NCBI GenBank assembly: GCA_048594885.1
Contig: JBMDXB010000029.1
Location: forward strand, 1 to 64,000
DNA: 64,000 bases
Reading direction: 5' to 3'
Source: JBMDXB01 sp048594885
GTDB taxonomy: Bacteria; Acidobacteriota; Vicinamibacteria; Vicinamibacterales; 2-12-FULL-66-21
The notes under the pieces: model-generated
The model's database searches: none
What the model was told of the DNA's origin: nothing
Seen by the model: the letters and a program-made list of their open reading frames with translations, nothing else
Position numbers and translations under genes: made by a program
Shown: one piece after another, positions 16,209 through 24,724 of the stretch
How positions within the stretch are numbered: the stretch's first letter is position 1
Layout of the letters: each line of letters opens with the position of its first letter

Positions 16209-16940
16209 CTACCTGGGCAACCGATCGATGACTTTCCCGGACTCGTCGAGGAACTCGAGCTGCGCGACCCCTTTCGCATCGACCGACATGCGGATCCGAT
16301 CGCGCCCGGCGCGGTCGCGCAAACGGACCATCGCGGTGTCCTCGTCGGATCCGACGAAGATGCGTTGCGCTGATGTGCCGCGCACTTTCTCTTCCAGCGC
16401 CTTCTTTTCGTCGGCGGTCGCCTTGGCGGCTTGTTCGCGCATCGCCAGGATCTCGTCGATGCGCGGTGAGCGTGCACGATCGACGACGTAGAGCCCGGCC
16501 GTCTTGCGCGTGCCGGTGTCCTGATAGCTCAGATACACGACCTGATCGTTGCGGAACTGATCGAACGCGAAGTGACCGCTCGCGCGGTAGCCGTTTTCGA
16601 CTTCACGCGTGCCGTACGTCAACCCACCGACTTCCCATCCCTTGCCGTCGAAGAAGATGATGCCGGGGCCTGTTCGCGGCGTGTCGACAGTCTTGCCCGC
16701 GATTAGCGGGTCCGGCAATCGCGCGGTGTTGGCGATCGCGAGCACGAGTTGCCCATCCGGCTCGACGACGTTCAGCCGCTCGACGCTGAGTTCAGTGAAA
16801 CGTGCGGTGGTGTCTTTCGTTTGGAACGCTGCCGTGCCGAGGATCGCAAGGGCGAGCAGCGCGCCGAGGCTGATCCGCTGGTGCATGCGAAGGCGCCGTT
16901 CGAGTTGTTCGAGTCGGGTGTCGACGATGTCGAGGGTCAT
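16209..16940 (-). CDS. membrane-anchored protein of unknown function
   Basis: A 243-residue protein with an N-terminal charged amphipathic stretch (LEQLERRLRMHQR), a single membrane segment (about 22-40: ISLGALLALAILGTAAF) and a long soluble part, probably periplasmic. The soluble part begins with a motif I have the impression is common in acidobacterial proteins (ELSVERLNVVEPDGQLVLAIAN) and contains FFDGKGWEVGGL. Toward the C-terminus are an Ala/Lys/Glu-rich helix (about 165-190) and repeats of the D-x-G-x-x-R type (LRDRAGRDRIRMSVDAKG). No catalytic motif. It precedes the heparinase-like gene with a 6-base gap and should be co-expressed. The function is unknown. Confidence 0.75.
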   Translation of the reverse strand: MTLDIVDTRLEQLERRLRMHQRISLGALLALAILGTAAFQTKDTTARFTELSVERLNVVEPDGQLVLAIANTARLPDPLIAGKTVDTPRTGPGIIFFDGKGWEVGGLTYGTREVENGYRASGHFAFDQFRNDQVVYLSYQDTGTRKTAGLYVVDRARSPRIDEILAMREQAAKATADEKKALEEKVRGTSAQRIFVGSDEDTAMVRLRDRAGRDRIRMSVDAKGVAQLEFLDESGKVIDRLPR

Positions 16941-16953
16941 GGCAGCCCGAATG

Positions 16954-17727
16954 CTATACCGGGCTCCGGCGGAACTGAAGTTCCGCCCTACGGGTGTCCT
17001 TCAGGGACGTTTCGATCGCGTCGACGACGCGGTCGACGGGAATGCGGCTCGTGTCGACCGTATGCGCCGCCAGCGCGTAGAGCGGTTCCCGCGAGGCGAG
17101 CAACGCGCGCAGATCCGCCATCGCCTGCGGATGGTCGGCCATCGGCCGGCGGTCGCCCTGGCGGACGACGCGGTTCCAGTGATCTTCGGGTCGCGCCCGC
17201 AGCCAGACCGTCACCGCTGCGCGGCGGAGCAAGGCGTAGGTCTCGGGCGAGGCCACGATGCCCCCGCCGGTCGCCAGCACCATCGGGCGCCGCTCCGCGA
17301 GCACGCTCTCCAGCGTCTCGCGCTCGAGCCGCCGGTAGTAATCCTCGCCGTGCAGCGTGAACAACTCGCTGAGACTCAGGTCGGCAGCCTGCTCGATTCG
17401 CCTGTCCAGCTCGACGAACGGCAAGCGCAGGCGGCGCGCGAGCCGCTTGCCGATCGTCGTCTTGCCGGCGCCCCGCAAGCCAAGCAGCGCGATGACTGGC
17501 GCCGGCCCTGTGTCGTCGTCCGCGAGGAGTGAGGCGGGGGTGATCTCGAGCGCGCGCGCGACGTCGGCGAGCCGTCTGACGGAGATGTTGCCGCGGCCGG
17601 ACTCGAGCTGAACCAGGAATCTCGGGGACACGCCCGAGCGTTCGGCGACGTCCCGGAGCGTCCATCCTTTTTCCAGCCGTCGCGTGCGGGCGCGGCGGCC
17701 GAGCGCCTCGAGCAGCGCGTCGGACAT
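16954..17727 (-). CDS. boxR: benzoyl-CoA pathway regulator BoxR (XRE HTH fused to shikimate kinase-like domain)
   Basis: BzdR/BoxR-type regulator: an N-terminal XRE helix-turn-helix (about residues 8-65: TLRDVAERSGVSPRFLVQLESGRGN lies in it) joined to a shikimate kinase-like domain (about 75-240) with a Walker A motif GLRGAGKTTIGK. In known members the kinase-like domain senses benzoyl-CoA and the HTH represses the box genes. It is divergent from boxC and shares an inverted-repeat operator with it. A TATAGT box on this strand ends 6 bases before the ATG, so the mRNA is probably leaderless. The C-terminal 12 or so residues (RRAELQFRRSPV) are translated from a REP palindrome, so the original tail was replaced or extended. 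Confidence 0.9.
   Translation of the reverse strand: MSDALLEALGRRARTRRLEKGWTLRDVAERSGVSPRFLVQLESGRGNISVRRLADVARALEITPASLLADDDTGPAPVIALLGLRGAGKTTIGKRLARRLRLPFVELDRRIEQAADLSLSELFTLHGEDYYRRLERETLESVLAERRPMVLATGGGIVASPETYALLRRAAVTVWLRARPEDHWNRVVRQGDRRPMADHPQAMADLRALLASREPLYALAAHTVDTSRIPVDRVVDAIETSLKDTRRAELQFRRSPV
16968..16992. repeat. REP-like palindrome (GGCGGAACT stem), copy 2
   Basis: GGCGGAACTGAAGTTCCGCC followed by CTACG. It lies inside the 3' end of boxR, where it encodes part of the C-terminus. Confidence 0.75.
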
Positions 17728-17731
17728 GTGC

Positions 17732-17774
17732 GCACTATATTACACACTTAGGCGTGGCGTAGGAAATATAGTGC
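17732..17774. promoter_or_regulatory. inverted-repeat operator between boxR and boxC
   Basis: Perfect 10-bp arms GCACTATATT (17732-17741) and AATATAGTGC (17765-17774) are separated by 23 bases. The left arm overlaps the boxR -10 region; the right arm ends one base before the boxC -35 (TTGACA, 17776). A regulator bound to both arms would block both divergent promoters. BoxR is the obvious candidate; binding is inferred. Confidence 0.65.
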
Positions 17775-17775
17775 C

Positions 17776-17805
17776 TTGACACGAAGGCGAGTCCACCGCT
17801 ACGCT
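17776..17805 (+). promoter_or_regulatory. boxC promoter
   Basis: TTGACA (17776-17781), an 18-base spacer and TACGCT (17800-17805). The -10 ends 7 bases before the boxC ATG, again implying a leaderless transcript. The -35 is perfect, the -10 weak. Confidence 0.55.
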
Positions 17806-17812
17806 GGCCAGG

Positions 17813-19480
17813 ATGGATACTCCCGCCACGGCGCCACAGGACCGCCTGTCCGTCGACTTCGACACGTCCCCCGACCGCTACAATCACTGGAAACTGTCGT
17901 TCGACGGGCCAGTGGCGACGCTCTCGATGGACGTTCGCGAGGACGCCGGTCTCTCGCCGGACTACCGGCTCAAGCTCAACTCCTACGATCTCGGCGTCGA
18001 CATCGAGCTCGCCGACGCGATTCAGCGCATCCGCTTCGAGCATCCCGAAGTCCACACCGTCGTCATCACGAGCGTGAAAGACCGCGTGTTCTGCGCGGGC
18101 GCGAACATCTTCATGCTGCGCGGCTCGTCGCACGCGTGGAAGGTGAATTTCTGCAAGTTCACCAATGAAACGCGCCTCGCGATCGAGGATGCGAGCGAGC
18201 ACTCCGGCATCAAATTCCTGGCCGCGCTCAACGGCATCACGGCCGGCGGCGGCTACGAGCTGGCGCTCGCGTGCGACGAGATCCTCCTCGTCGACGACGG
18301 CAATTCGGCCGTGAGCCTGCCCGAGACACCGCTGCTCGGCGTGCTGCCCGGCACCGGCGGGCTGACGCGCGTCGTGGACAAGCGCAAGGTCCGGCGCGAT
18401 CTCGCGGACTTTTTCGGGACCGTCGCCGAGGGGGTGCGTGGCAAGCGAGCGGTCGAGTGGCGGCTGGTCGACGCCGTTTATCCAACCAGTCAGTTCAAGG
18501 AACGTGTCGCGAAGCGGGCGCAGGAGCTTGCCGCGGCTTCGGACCGCCCCGCGAGCGGCCCTGGCGTGACGCTCGGGCCGCTCAATCCGACTGTAGATGA
18601 CGACGCGATCGCGTATTCGAGCGTGTCGCTCGCGATCGACCGCGACAAGCGGGTGGCGACGTTGACCGTGCGTGCGCCGGAAGGAGAGCAGCCGTCGACG
18701 CCCGAGGAGATCTTGAAAGCCGGCGATCGGTTCTGGCCGCTGCGTGCCTTTCGTGAGCTCGATGATGCGCTGTTGCGCCTGCGAATCAACGAACCGCTGA
18801 TTGGCACCGTCGTCGTGAAGACGGAAGGCAGCGCAGACGCGGTCCTTGCCGTCGACGCGACGTTGCTGGCGCATCACGACGACTGGCTGGTGCGCGAGAT
18901 CGTGCATCTCGTCAAGCGCACGCTGAAGCGCATGGACCTCACGTCGCGCAGTTTCTTTGCGCTCGTCGAGCCGGGAAGCTGCTTTGCCGGCACGCTGTTC
19001 GAGCTGGCGCTTGCCGCCGACCGCTCCTACATGCTCGACGATCCGGAGCATCCGAACGCGATCGCGCTGTCCGGCATGAACGCGGGCCCGTTGAAGATGA
19101 GCAACGGTCTGACGCGGCTCGAGACGCGGTTCCTCGGCGAACCGCAACGTGTCCGCGAGGCGCTCGCGCACGAGGGGCCGTTCGACGCGCAGGAGGCGCT
19201 CGACGCCGGCCTCGTGTCGTTCGCGCCCGACGAGCTCGATTGGGAGGATGAAGTGCGGCTCGCGATCGAGAGCCGCGCCGCGTTCTCACCCGATGCGCTC
19301 ACCGGCATGGAAGCAAATCTTCGCTTCGCGGGCCCGGAGACGATGGAGACGAAGATCTTCGGACGGCTGACGGCGTGGCAGAACTGGATCTTCCAGCGGC
19401 CGAACGCCGTCGGCGAAAAAGGGGCGTTGACGTCGTACGGGTCGCACTCGCGGCCGGAGTTCGATTTCAACCGCACGTAG
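17813..19480 (+). CDS. boxC: benzoyl-CoA-dihydrodiol lyase (2,3-epoxybenzoyl-CoA dihydrolase)
   Basis: Opens the ring of 2,3-epoxybenzoyl-CoA made by BoxB, releasing 3,4-dehydroadipyl-CoA semialdehyde and formate. The 555 residues contain two crotonase-like halves. The first has CAGANIFMLRGSSHAWKVNFC (starting near 97; oxyanion-hole region) and NGITAGGGYELALACDEI near 145; the second has a degenerate fold with SCFAGTLFELALAADRSYM near 380. Length and both halves match BoxC of Azoarcus-type benzoate degraders. First gene of a plus-strand cluster, under a promoter with a probable BoxR operator. Cytoplasmic. Confidence 0.93.
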   Translation: MDTPATAPQDRLSVDFDTSPDRYNHWKLSFDGPVATLSMDVREDAGLSPDYRLKLNSYDLGVDIELADAIQRIRFEHPEVHTVVITSVKDRVFCAGANIFMLRGSSHAWKVNFCKFTNETRLAIEDASEHSGIKFLAALNGITAGGGYELALACDEILLVDDGNSAVSLPETPLLGVLPGTGGLTRVVDKRKVRRDLADFFGTVAEGVRGKRAVEWRLVDAVYPTSQFKERVAKRAQELAAASDRPASGPGVTLGPLNPTVDDDAIAYSSVSLAIDRDKRVATLTVRAPEGEQPSTPEEILKAGDRFWPLRAFRELDDALLRLRINEPLIGTVVVKTEGSADAVLAVDATLLAHHDDWLVREIVHLVKRTLKRMDLTSRSFFALVEPGSCFAGTLFELALAADRSYMLDDPEHPNAIALSGMNAGPLKMSNGLTRLETRFLGEPQRVREALAHEGPFDAQEALDAGLVSFAPDELDWEDEVRLAIESRAAFSPDALTGMEANLRFAGPETMETKIFGRLTAWQNWIFQRPNAVGEKGALTSYGSHSRPEFDFNRT

Positions 19481-19490
19481 CGAACGGGCT

Positions 19491-19580
19491 GACGGCATGA
19501 CACGACGGCACGACGACACGACGACACGACGCCAATTGATTCCGTCGTGCCGTCGCGTCGTCGCGTCGTCGTGCCGCGAC
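19491..19580. repeat. inverted octamer-word element (CACGACGA family)
   Basis: Left: four tandem 8-base words of the type CACGACGA/CACGACGG (19501-19531). Right: four words of the type CGTCGTGC/CGTCGCGT (19543-19575). The two arrays are reverse complements around a short AT-richer centre (CCAATTGATTC), lying between boxC and boxB. A long hairpin could attenuate read-through between them. Confidence 0.8.
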
Positions 19581-19609
19581 CGGTCGGTGCGTCATAGCGA
19601 GGTACCAGG

Positions 19610-21028
19610 ATGATCTCGGCCGAGAAGATCCCGAACAACGTCGGTCTTTCCAGTAACAAGCGCCTGCAGCGAGCGCTCGAGCACTGGCAGCCGCAGTACA
19701 TCAAGTGGTGGCGCGACATGGGGCCGCAGGGCTTCCAGGACTACCACCAGGTCTACGTCCGCACCGCGGTGAGCGTCGATCCCTCGGGCTGGGCGCACTT
19801 CGAGTACGTCAAGCTTCCCGAGTACCGGTGGGGCATCTTCCTCGCCGATCCGGTTCACGATCGGCGGATCGGCTTCGGCGACTTCTACGGGCAGCCGGTC
19901 TGGCAGGAAGTGCCGGGCGAGTTTCGCAATCAGCTTCGCCGGCTGATCGTCACGCAGGGCGACACGGAACCGGCGAGCGTCGAGCAGCAGCGGTGGCTGG
20001 GACAGCGCTGCCCGAGCCTCTACGACCTCCGCAACCTGTTCCAGGTGAACGTCGAGGAGGGGCGGCATCTCTGGGCGATGGTCTATCTGCTGCACTCCTA
20101 CTTCGGCCGCGACGGCCGCGACGAGGCCGAGGAATTGCTCGCGCGGCAGAGCGGCAACCGCGACAAGCCGCGCATCCTCGACGCGTTCAACGAGCCGATC
20201 GACAACTGGCTCGACTTCTTCATGTTCACGATGTTCACCGACCGCGACGGCAAGTCGCAGTTGCTGTCGCTCTCGGAGAGCTCTCTCGACCCGCTGTCGC
20301 GGACGACCCGCTTCATGCTCACCGAGGAAGCCCACCACATGTTCGTCGGTGAAACCGGTGTCGCGCGCATCGTCGAGCGCACCTGCCAGTTGATGAAGCA
20401 GGCGGGGTACTCGGAGGACGTGCGGCAGCTCGGAGGCATCGACATCCCCACCGTCCAGAAGTTCATCAATCTCTGGTTCAGCCTCTCCCTCGATTTGCAC
20501 GGCAACGAGATCTCGACCAACGCCGCGTCCTACTTCGCCAACGGCCTGAAGGGACGTGCGCAGGAAGAGAAGTGGGACGACCACCTCGTCGCGGAGAAGG
20601 TGTACGAGTTGGACGTCGCGGCGGACGGCCGCCTCGAGCGCAAAGCGATTCCGATGCGCACGGCGATGAACGAAGTGCTGCGTGACTGGTACGTCGGCGA
20701 CTGCGAGGCGGGCGTGCAGCGGTGGAACCGCATCTTCGAGCAGCACGGCATGTCCGATCGCCTGCGACTGCCCGACCGGAAGTTCAATCGCGGCATCGGG
20801 ATGTTCTCGAAGATGCACTTCGATCCGCACGGCAACTGGGTCTCGGACGAGGATTGGGAGCGCCGCAAGCATGAGTGGCTGCCGTCATCGAAGGATCGCG
20901 AGTACCTGCTGAGCATCATGGCGACGCCGGTGTACGAGCCGGGCAAGTTCGCCAACTACATCGCGCCGCCGCGCCGCGGCATCAACCGGCTGCCCGTGAA
21001 TTACGAGTATGTTCGGACGGAAGCGTAA
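19610..21028 (+). CDS. boxB: benzoyl-CoA 2,3-epoxidase, oxygenase component
   Basis: Diiron monooxygenase component that epoxidises benzoyl-CoA with O2 and electrons from BoxA. The 472 residues start MISAEKIPNNVGLSSNKRLQ, as in BoxB proteins, and include helices with the metal-binding Glu/His pattern (LWAMVYLLHSYF near 155 and EEAHHMFVGETG near 240). Length is that of the family. The ATG follows GAGGTACCAGG. It lies 130 bases after boxC, separated by a word palindrome. The reductase boxA and the benzoate-CoA ligase are not in the window, so electron supply and substrate activation are encoded elsewhere. Confidence 0.93.
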   Translation: MISAEKIPNNVGLSSNKRLQRALEHWQPQYIKWWRDMGPQGFQDYHQVYVRTAVSVDPSGWAHFEYVKLPEYRWGIFLADPVHDRRIGFGDFYGQPVWQEVPGEFRNQLRRLIVTQGDTEPASVEQQRWLGQRCPSLYDLRNLFQVNVEEGRHLWAMVYLLHSYFGRDGRDEAEELLARQSGNRDKPRILDAFNEPIDNWLDFFMFTMFTDRDGKSQLLSLSESSLDPLSRTTRFMLTEEAHHMFVGETGVARIVERTCQLMKQAGYSEDVRQLGGIDIPTVQKFINLWFSLSLDLHGNEISTNAASYFANGLKGRAQEEKWDDHLVAEKVYELDVAADGRLERKAIPMRTAMNEVLRDWYVGDCEAGVQRWNRIFEQHGMSDRLRLPDRKFNRGIGMFSKMHFDPHGNWVSDEDWERRKHEWLPSSKDREYLLSIMATPVYEPGKFANYIAPPRRGINRLPVNYEYVRTEA

Positions 21029-21041
21029 TCAGCGGTGGGCG

Positions 21042-21116
21042 GTCAATGCTGAATGCCGAATGCTGAATGCTGAATGGTTGTCGAATGAACGACTGAACTG
21101 CGAATGCTGAATGTCA
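21042..21116. repeat. heptamer-word element (TGAATGC family), copy 3
   Basis: A run of TGAATGC words starting GTCAATGC, then a short divergent stretch and GCGAATGCTGAATGTC. Unlike copies 1, 2 and 4 the right half is not inverted. Its last ATG (21111) is the apparent start codon of the next gene. Confidence 0.75.
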
Positions 21117-21911
21117 CGGAAGATTGATGTCACGCAGGCCGAGGGGATCGCAACGATCGAGTTGAACGACCCGCCGGCGAATACCTATTCGTACGAGATG
21201 ATGCTCGAGATCGACGCTGCGGTGCTCGCGGCGCGCATGGATCCGGGCGTCCACGTCATCGTCATTCGCGGCGCCGGCGAGAAGTTCTTCTGTGCCGGCG
21301 CGAACATCGGCATGCTCAAAGGGGCGGATCCGGACTTCAAGTACTACTTCTGCCTCCACGCGAACGAGACGCTCAACCGGCTGGAGCAGACGCCGAAGCT
21401 CGTCATTGCGGCGCTCAATGGTCACACGGTCGGAGGTGGGTTGGAGGTCGCCCTTGCCGCTGATATCCGCATCGCGAAGCAGGATGCGGGAAAGATCGGG
21501 CTGCCGGAAGTCGCGCTCGGCGTGCTGCCGGGCACCGGCGGCACGCAGCGTCTGGCGCGCCTGGTCGGCAAGTCGCGTGCGATCGAGTTGATGGCGACCG
21601 GGAGGCTCATGTCGTTCGACGACGCGAAGGCACTTGGCATCGTCAACGAGGTGTGGGGTGAGGAAGAATTCAACGGCCGCTCGTTCGCGGATGCCGTGCA
21701 CGAATACGCGCGGCAGTTCACGCCGCCGAACAAGGCGAGCCGCGCCGTCGGCCGGATGAAGCGCGCGGTGCAGTCCGGCGTCGAGGCGGGATTCGGCGAA
21801 GGCCTGGCGCTCGAGCGGGAGCTCCAGCAGTTGCTGTTTGAGGGCGAGGACGCCGCGGAAGGCCTCGCGGCGAATCTGGAGAAGCGGAAACCGCGGTTCA
21901 GCGGCCGCTGA
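21111..21911 (+). CDS. enoyl-CoA hydratase/isomerase of the box cluster
   Basis: Crotonase-family enzyme, 266 residues. It shows the first oxyanion-hole region CAGANIGMLKGAD (near 63), the second NGHTVGGGLEVALAADIRI (near 104) and LPEVALGVLPGTGGTQRLARL (near 130). Its place after boxB suggests action on 3,4-dehydroadipyl-CoA, as isomerase or hydratase; this is inferred from position. The ATG at 21111 lies inside the TGAATGC repeat and no ribosome binding site precedes it. The body starts credibly at SRKIDVTQAEGIATI, so the repeat seems to have landed on the original translation start. Confidence 0.85.
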   Translation: MSRKIDVTQAEGIATIELNDPPANTYSYEMMLEIDAAVLAARMDPGVHVIVIRGAGEKFFCAGANIGMLKGADPDFKYYFCLHANETLNRLEQTPKLVIAALNGHTVGGGLEVALAADIRIAKQDAGKIGLPEVALGVLPGTGGTQRLARLVGKSRAIELMATGRLMSFDDAKALGIVNEVWGEEEFNGRSFADAVHEYARQFTPPNKASRAVGRMKRAVQSGVEAGFGEGLALERELQQLLFEGEDAAEGLAANLEKRKPRFSGR

Positions 21912-21930
21912 CCCGCTGGGCCTTCGGCCC

Positions 21931-22011
21931 TCGCGAAGGCACGAGGACACGAAGGCACGAACACAGTAGATTAGTTGCCTTCGTGTCTTCGCGTCTTCGT
22001 GCCTTCGTGAC
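21931..22011. repeat. inverted octamer-word element (GAAGGCAC family)
   Basis: Left words GAAGGCAC, GAGGACAC, GAAGGCAC (about 21935-21958); right words GCCTTCGT, GTCTTCGC, GTCTTCGT, GCCTTCGT (about 21977-22008). Same architecture as the CACGACGA element but a different word. It lies between the hydratase and the aldehyde dehydrogenase. Confidence 0.8.
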
Positions 22012-22032
22012 AACTCGTCGAGGCGTCTGAAC

Positions 22033-23493
22033 ATGTCATTGGCTAGCGTCGAACAGAAACGTCTCCTCATCAACAACGAATGGCGCGCGGCGGCGTCGGG
22101 CGAGACGATGGAGGTCGTCAACCCGGCGACAGAGGAGGTGATCGCGTCGGTGGCGTCCGCGGCCAAGGCGGATCTCGACGCGGCGGTCGAAGCGGCGCGG
22201 ACGGCGCTCAACGGGCCGTGGGGGAAGCTGTCGGCGCGCGAACGCGGACGGCTCGTCCGCCGGCTCGCCGATCGGCTGATGGAGAAGGTTGACGACGTCG
22301 CGCGGCTCGAGACGCTGCACAACGGCAAACCGATCTCCGAGTCGCGGAACATCGAAGTCCCGGCGGCCGCCGAATGCTTCGAGTACTACGGGGGATGGGC
22401 GGACAAGATCATGGGCGAGACGATTCCCGTCAAAGGGAATCACCTCACCTACACGCTCCGCGAGCCAATCGGCGTCGTCGCGGCGATCGTGCCGTGGAAC
22501 TTCCCGCTGCTGCTCGCCGCCTGGAAGGTGGCGCCGGCGCTGGCGTGCGGGAACACCGTGATCCTCAAGCCCGCGAGCCAGACGCCGCTGACGGCGATCG
22601 CGCTCGGCGAAATCGCCGTCGAAGTGGGTCTGCCTCCCGGTGTGCTGAACGTGCTCACCGGTCCCGGCTCGAAGCTCGGGCAGGCTATCGTCGAGCATCC
22701 CGGCATCGACAAGATTGCGTTCACCGGCGATACGACGACCGGCAAGGCGATCATGCGCAGCGCCGCCGACACGCTGAAGAAGATCACGCTGGAGCTTGGT
22801 GGCAAGTCCCCGAACATCGTGCTGCCGGATGCGGACATCGACGCGGCGATTCGTGGCGCGACGATCGGCATCTTCTACGGCAAGGGGGAAGTCTGCGCCG
22901 CCGGGTCGCGGCTGCTCGTCGATCGCAGCATCAAGCACGAGTTCGTCGACAAGCTGGCGGCGCGGACGAAGAAGATGGTCCCGAGCGATCCGATGGATCC
23001 GAAGACGCGCTTCGGCGCCGTCGCATCGAAGAAGCAGCTCGAAACGGTGCTGCGATACATCGACTCGGGCAGGAAGGAAGGTGCAGCGCTGGTCGCGGGG
23101 GGCGAGCGCGCCGACATCGGCACCGGCAAGGGTTACTTCGTGCAGCCGACGGTGTTTGCCGACGTCAGGCCCGAGATGACGATCGCGCGCGAAGAGATCT
23201 TCGGTCCGGTGCTCGCCACGATCGAGTTCGCCGACATCGACGAAGCGATCGCCCGCGCGAACGACTCGCCCTACGGGCTCGCCGCCGGGGTCTGGACGCG
23301 CGACATCAAGAAGGCGCACTATATCGCGCGGCGGCTGCAGGCCGGCACCGTCTGGGTGAACACCTACAACGTCTACGACACGGCCGCGCCGTTCGGCGGC
23401 TACAAGCAGAGCGGGTTCGGCCGCGAGATGAGCGCACACGCGATTGAACACTACACGCAGATCAAGAGCGTGTGGATCGATCTGAACATGTGA
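22033..23493 (+). CDS. NAD(P)-dependent aldehyde dehydrogenase of the box cluster
   Basis: A 486-residue classical aldehyde dehydrogenase: PWNFPLLLAAWK near 155 (cofactor binding), FTGDTTTGKAIM near 233, catalytic Glu in LELGGKSPN near 256 and catalytic Cys about 288 in GEVCAAGSR. It resembles the betaine/aromatic aldehyde dehydrogenase group rather than the dedicated BoxD family. Between box genes it is the best candidate in view for oxidising 3,4-dehydroadipyl-CoA semialdehyde; that role is inferred from context only. A GAGG ribosome binding site lies about 8 bases before the ATG. Confidence 0.85.
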   Translation: MSLASVEQKRLLINNEWRAAASGETMEVVNPATEEVIASVASAAKADLDAAVEAARTALNGPWGKLSARERGRLVRRLADRLMEKVDDVARLETLHNGKPISESRNIEVPAAAECFEYYGGWADKIMGETIPVKGNHLTYTLREPIGVVAAIVPWNFPLLLAAWKVAPALACGNTVILKPASQTPLTAIALGEIAVEVGLPPGVLNVLTGPGSKLGQAIVEHPGIDKIAFTGDTTTGKAIMRSAADTLKKITLELGGKSPNIVLPDADIDAAIRGATIGIFYGKGEVCAAGSRLLVDRSIKHEFVDKLAARTKKMVPSDPMDPKTRFGAVASKKQLETVLRYIDSGRKEGAALVAGGERADIGTGKGYFVQPTVFADVRPEMTIAREEIFGPVLATIEFADIDEAIARANDSPYGLAAGVWTRDIKKAHYIARRLQAGTVWVNTYNVYDTAAPFGGYKQSGFGREMSAHAIEHYTQIKSVWIDLNM

Positions 23494-23502
23494 CCGGCGA
23501 CG

Positions 23503-23583
23503 GGGGTCAGGTCTTGAATCATCAGTCTTTCAAGAGCTGGCGCCTTCACGTCCTGAAGAACTGATGATTCAAGACCTGACCCC
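23503..23583. repeat. REP-type palindrome (GGGGTCAGGTCTTGAATCAT arms)
   Basis: Perfect 24-bp arms (23503-23526 and 23560-23583) around a 33-base centre that continues the stem imperfectly. GGTCAGGTCTTGAAT-type palindromes are associated in other genomes with REP-associated tyrosine transposases; none is encoded in this window. The right arm contains the ATG (23564) of the next gene. Confidence 0.85.
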
Positions 23584-24724
23584 CTGGCGCGCCGAATTCC
23601 CCATCGTCGACACCTGCACGTATCTCGTGAGCCACTCGCTCGGCGCGATGCCGCGGCGGACATCGCGCTACCTGCAGCAGTTCGCCGACACGTGGTCGTC
23701 CCGCGGCGTGCGCGCGTGGCACGAGGGCTGGTGGGAGATCGGACGGACGACGGGCGATCTGCTGGCGCCGATCCTCGGGGTGCGGCCGGGCACGATCTCC
23801 ATGCACCAGAACGTGACGGTCGCGATGGGGATCGTCGGCTCGTGCTTCACCTACGACGGACCCCGGCGCAAGATCGTCCTGACCGATCTGGAATTCCCGT
23901 CGAACATGTATCTCTTCGAGGGGTTCCGCCGCTACGGGGCCGAGATCGTCTACGTGCCGTCCGATGACGCAATCAGGACCAACCTCGACCGGCTGCTGGA
24001 CGCGATCGACGAGTTCACGGTGCTCGTGCCGCTGTCGTACGTGCTGTTCAAGAGCGCGTACATCCAGGACGCGCACGCGGTCATCGACAAGGCGCACCGC
24101 GTCGGCGCGCACGTCGTCCTCGACGTGTATCAGGCTGCGGGCGCTATTCCCCTGAACCTGGAGGCGATCGGAGCGGACTTCGCCGTCGGCGGCTCCGTGA
24201 AGTGGCTGTGCGGCGGCCCGGGGGCGGGCTATCTGTACGTGCGGCCGGACCTTGCGGCCATCCTCGAGCCCGGGCTCGTCGGGTGGGCAGCGCACGCGTC
24301 ACCATTTGAGTTCCAGACCGGTCGAATCGAGTACGCGGACGCGCCGGAGCGCTTCCAGAGCGGCACGCCCAATGTTCCGTCGCTCTACTCGGCTCGCGCC
24401 GGCTACGAGATCGTCGCGGAGATCGGCGTCGAGGCTATTCGCGAGAAGTCGCTCCGGCTTACGAGACGCCTGATCGATCTCGCCCGCGCGGCCGGATACC
24501 GTCTCAATACGCCGATGAATGACGATGAGCGCGGTGGCTCGGTGATCGTGGACGTGCCGAACGGCGCGGCGGTGACCGAGGAATTGATTCGGCGCGACGT
24601 CATCGTCGACTACCGGCCGGGCGCCGGCATCCGGATGGCGCCGCATTTCTACAACACGATCGAAGAGATCGAGCACGCGATGGCGGTGCTCGGCGACATC
24701 GTGCAGACGGCGGCGGCGCGATGA
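23564..24724 (+). CDS. kynureninase-like PLP enzyme (class V aminotransferase fold)
   Basis: A 386-residue fold-type I PLP enzyme closest by eye to the kynureninase group: MHQNVTVAMG near 82 (phosphate binding), DVYQAAGAIPLNLEAIGADF near 188 (the Asp pairing with the PLP nitrogen), and GGSVKWLCGGPGAGYLYV with the PLP lysine near 213. Kynureninase releases anthranilate from kynurenine, but other C-C or C-N bond cleavages occur in the fold. Its presence in a benzoyl-CoA cluster is unexpected. The apparent ATG and first eight or so codons lie in a REP palindrome arm. The stop overlaps the following dehydrogenase start (ATGA), so it belongs to the operon. Substrate unknown. Confidence 0.8.
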   Translation: MIQDLTPWRAEFPIVDTCTYLVSHSLGAMPRRTSRYLQQFADTWSSRGVRAWHEGWWEIGRTTGDLLAPILGVRPGTISMHQNVTVAMGIVGSCFTYDGPRRKIVLTDLEFPSNMYLFEGFRRYGAEIVYVPSDDAIRTNLDRLLDAIDEFTVLVPLSYVLFKSAYIQDAHAVIDKAHRVGAHVVLDVYQAAGAIPLNLEAIGADFAVGGSVKWLCGGPGAGYLYVRPDLAAILEPGLVGWAAHASPFEFQTGRIEYADAPERFQSGTPNVPSLYSARAGYEIVAEIGVEAIREKSLRLTRRLIDLARAAGYRLNTPMNDDERGGSVIVDVPNGAAVTEELIRRDVIVDYRPGAGIRMAPHFYNTIEEIEHAMAVLGDIVQTAAAR

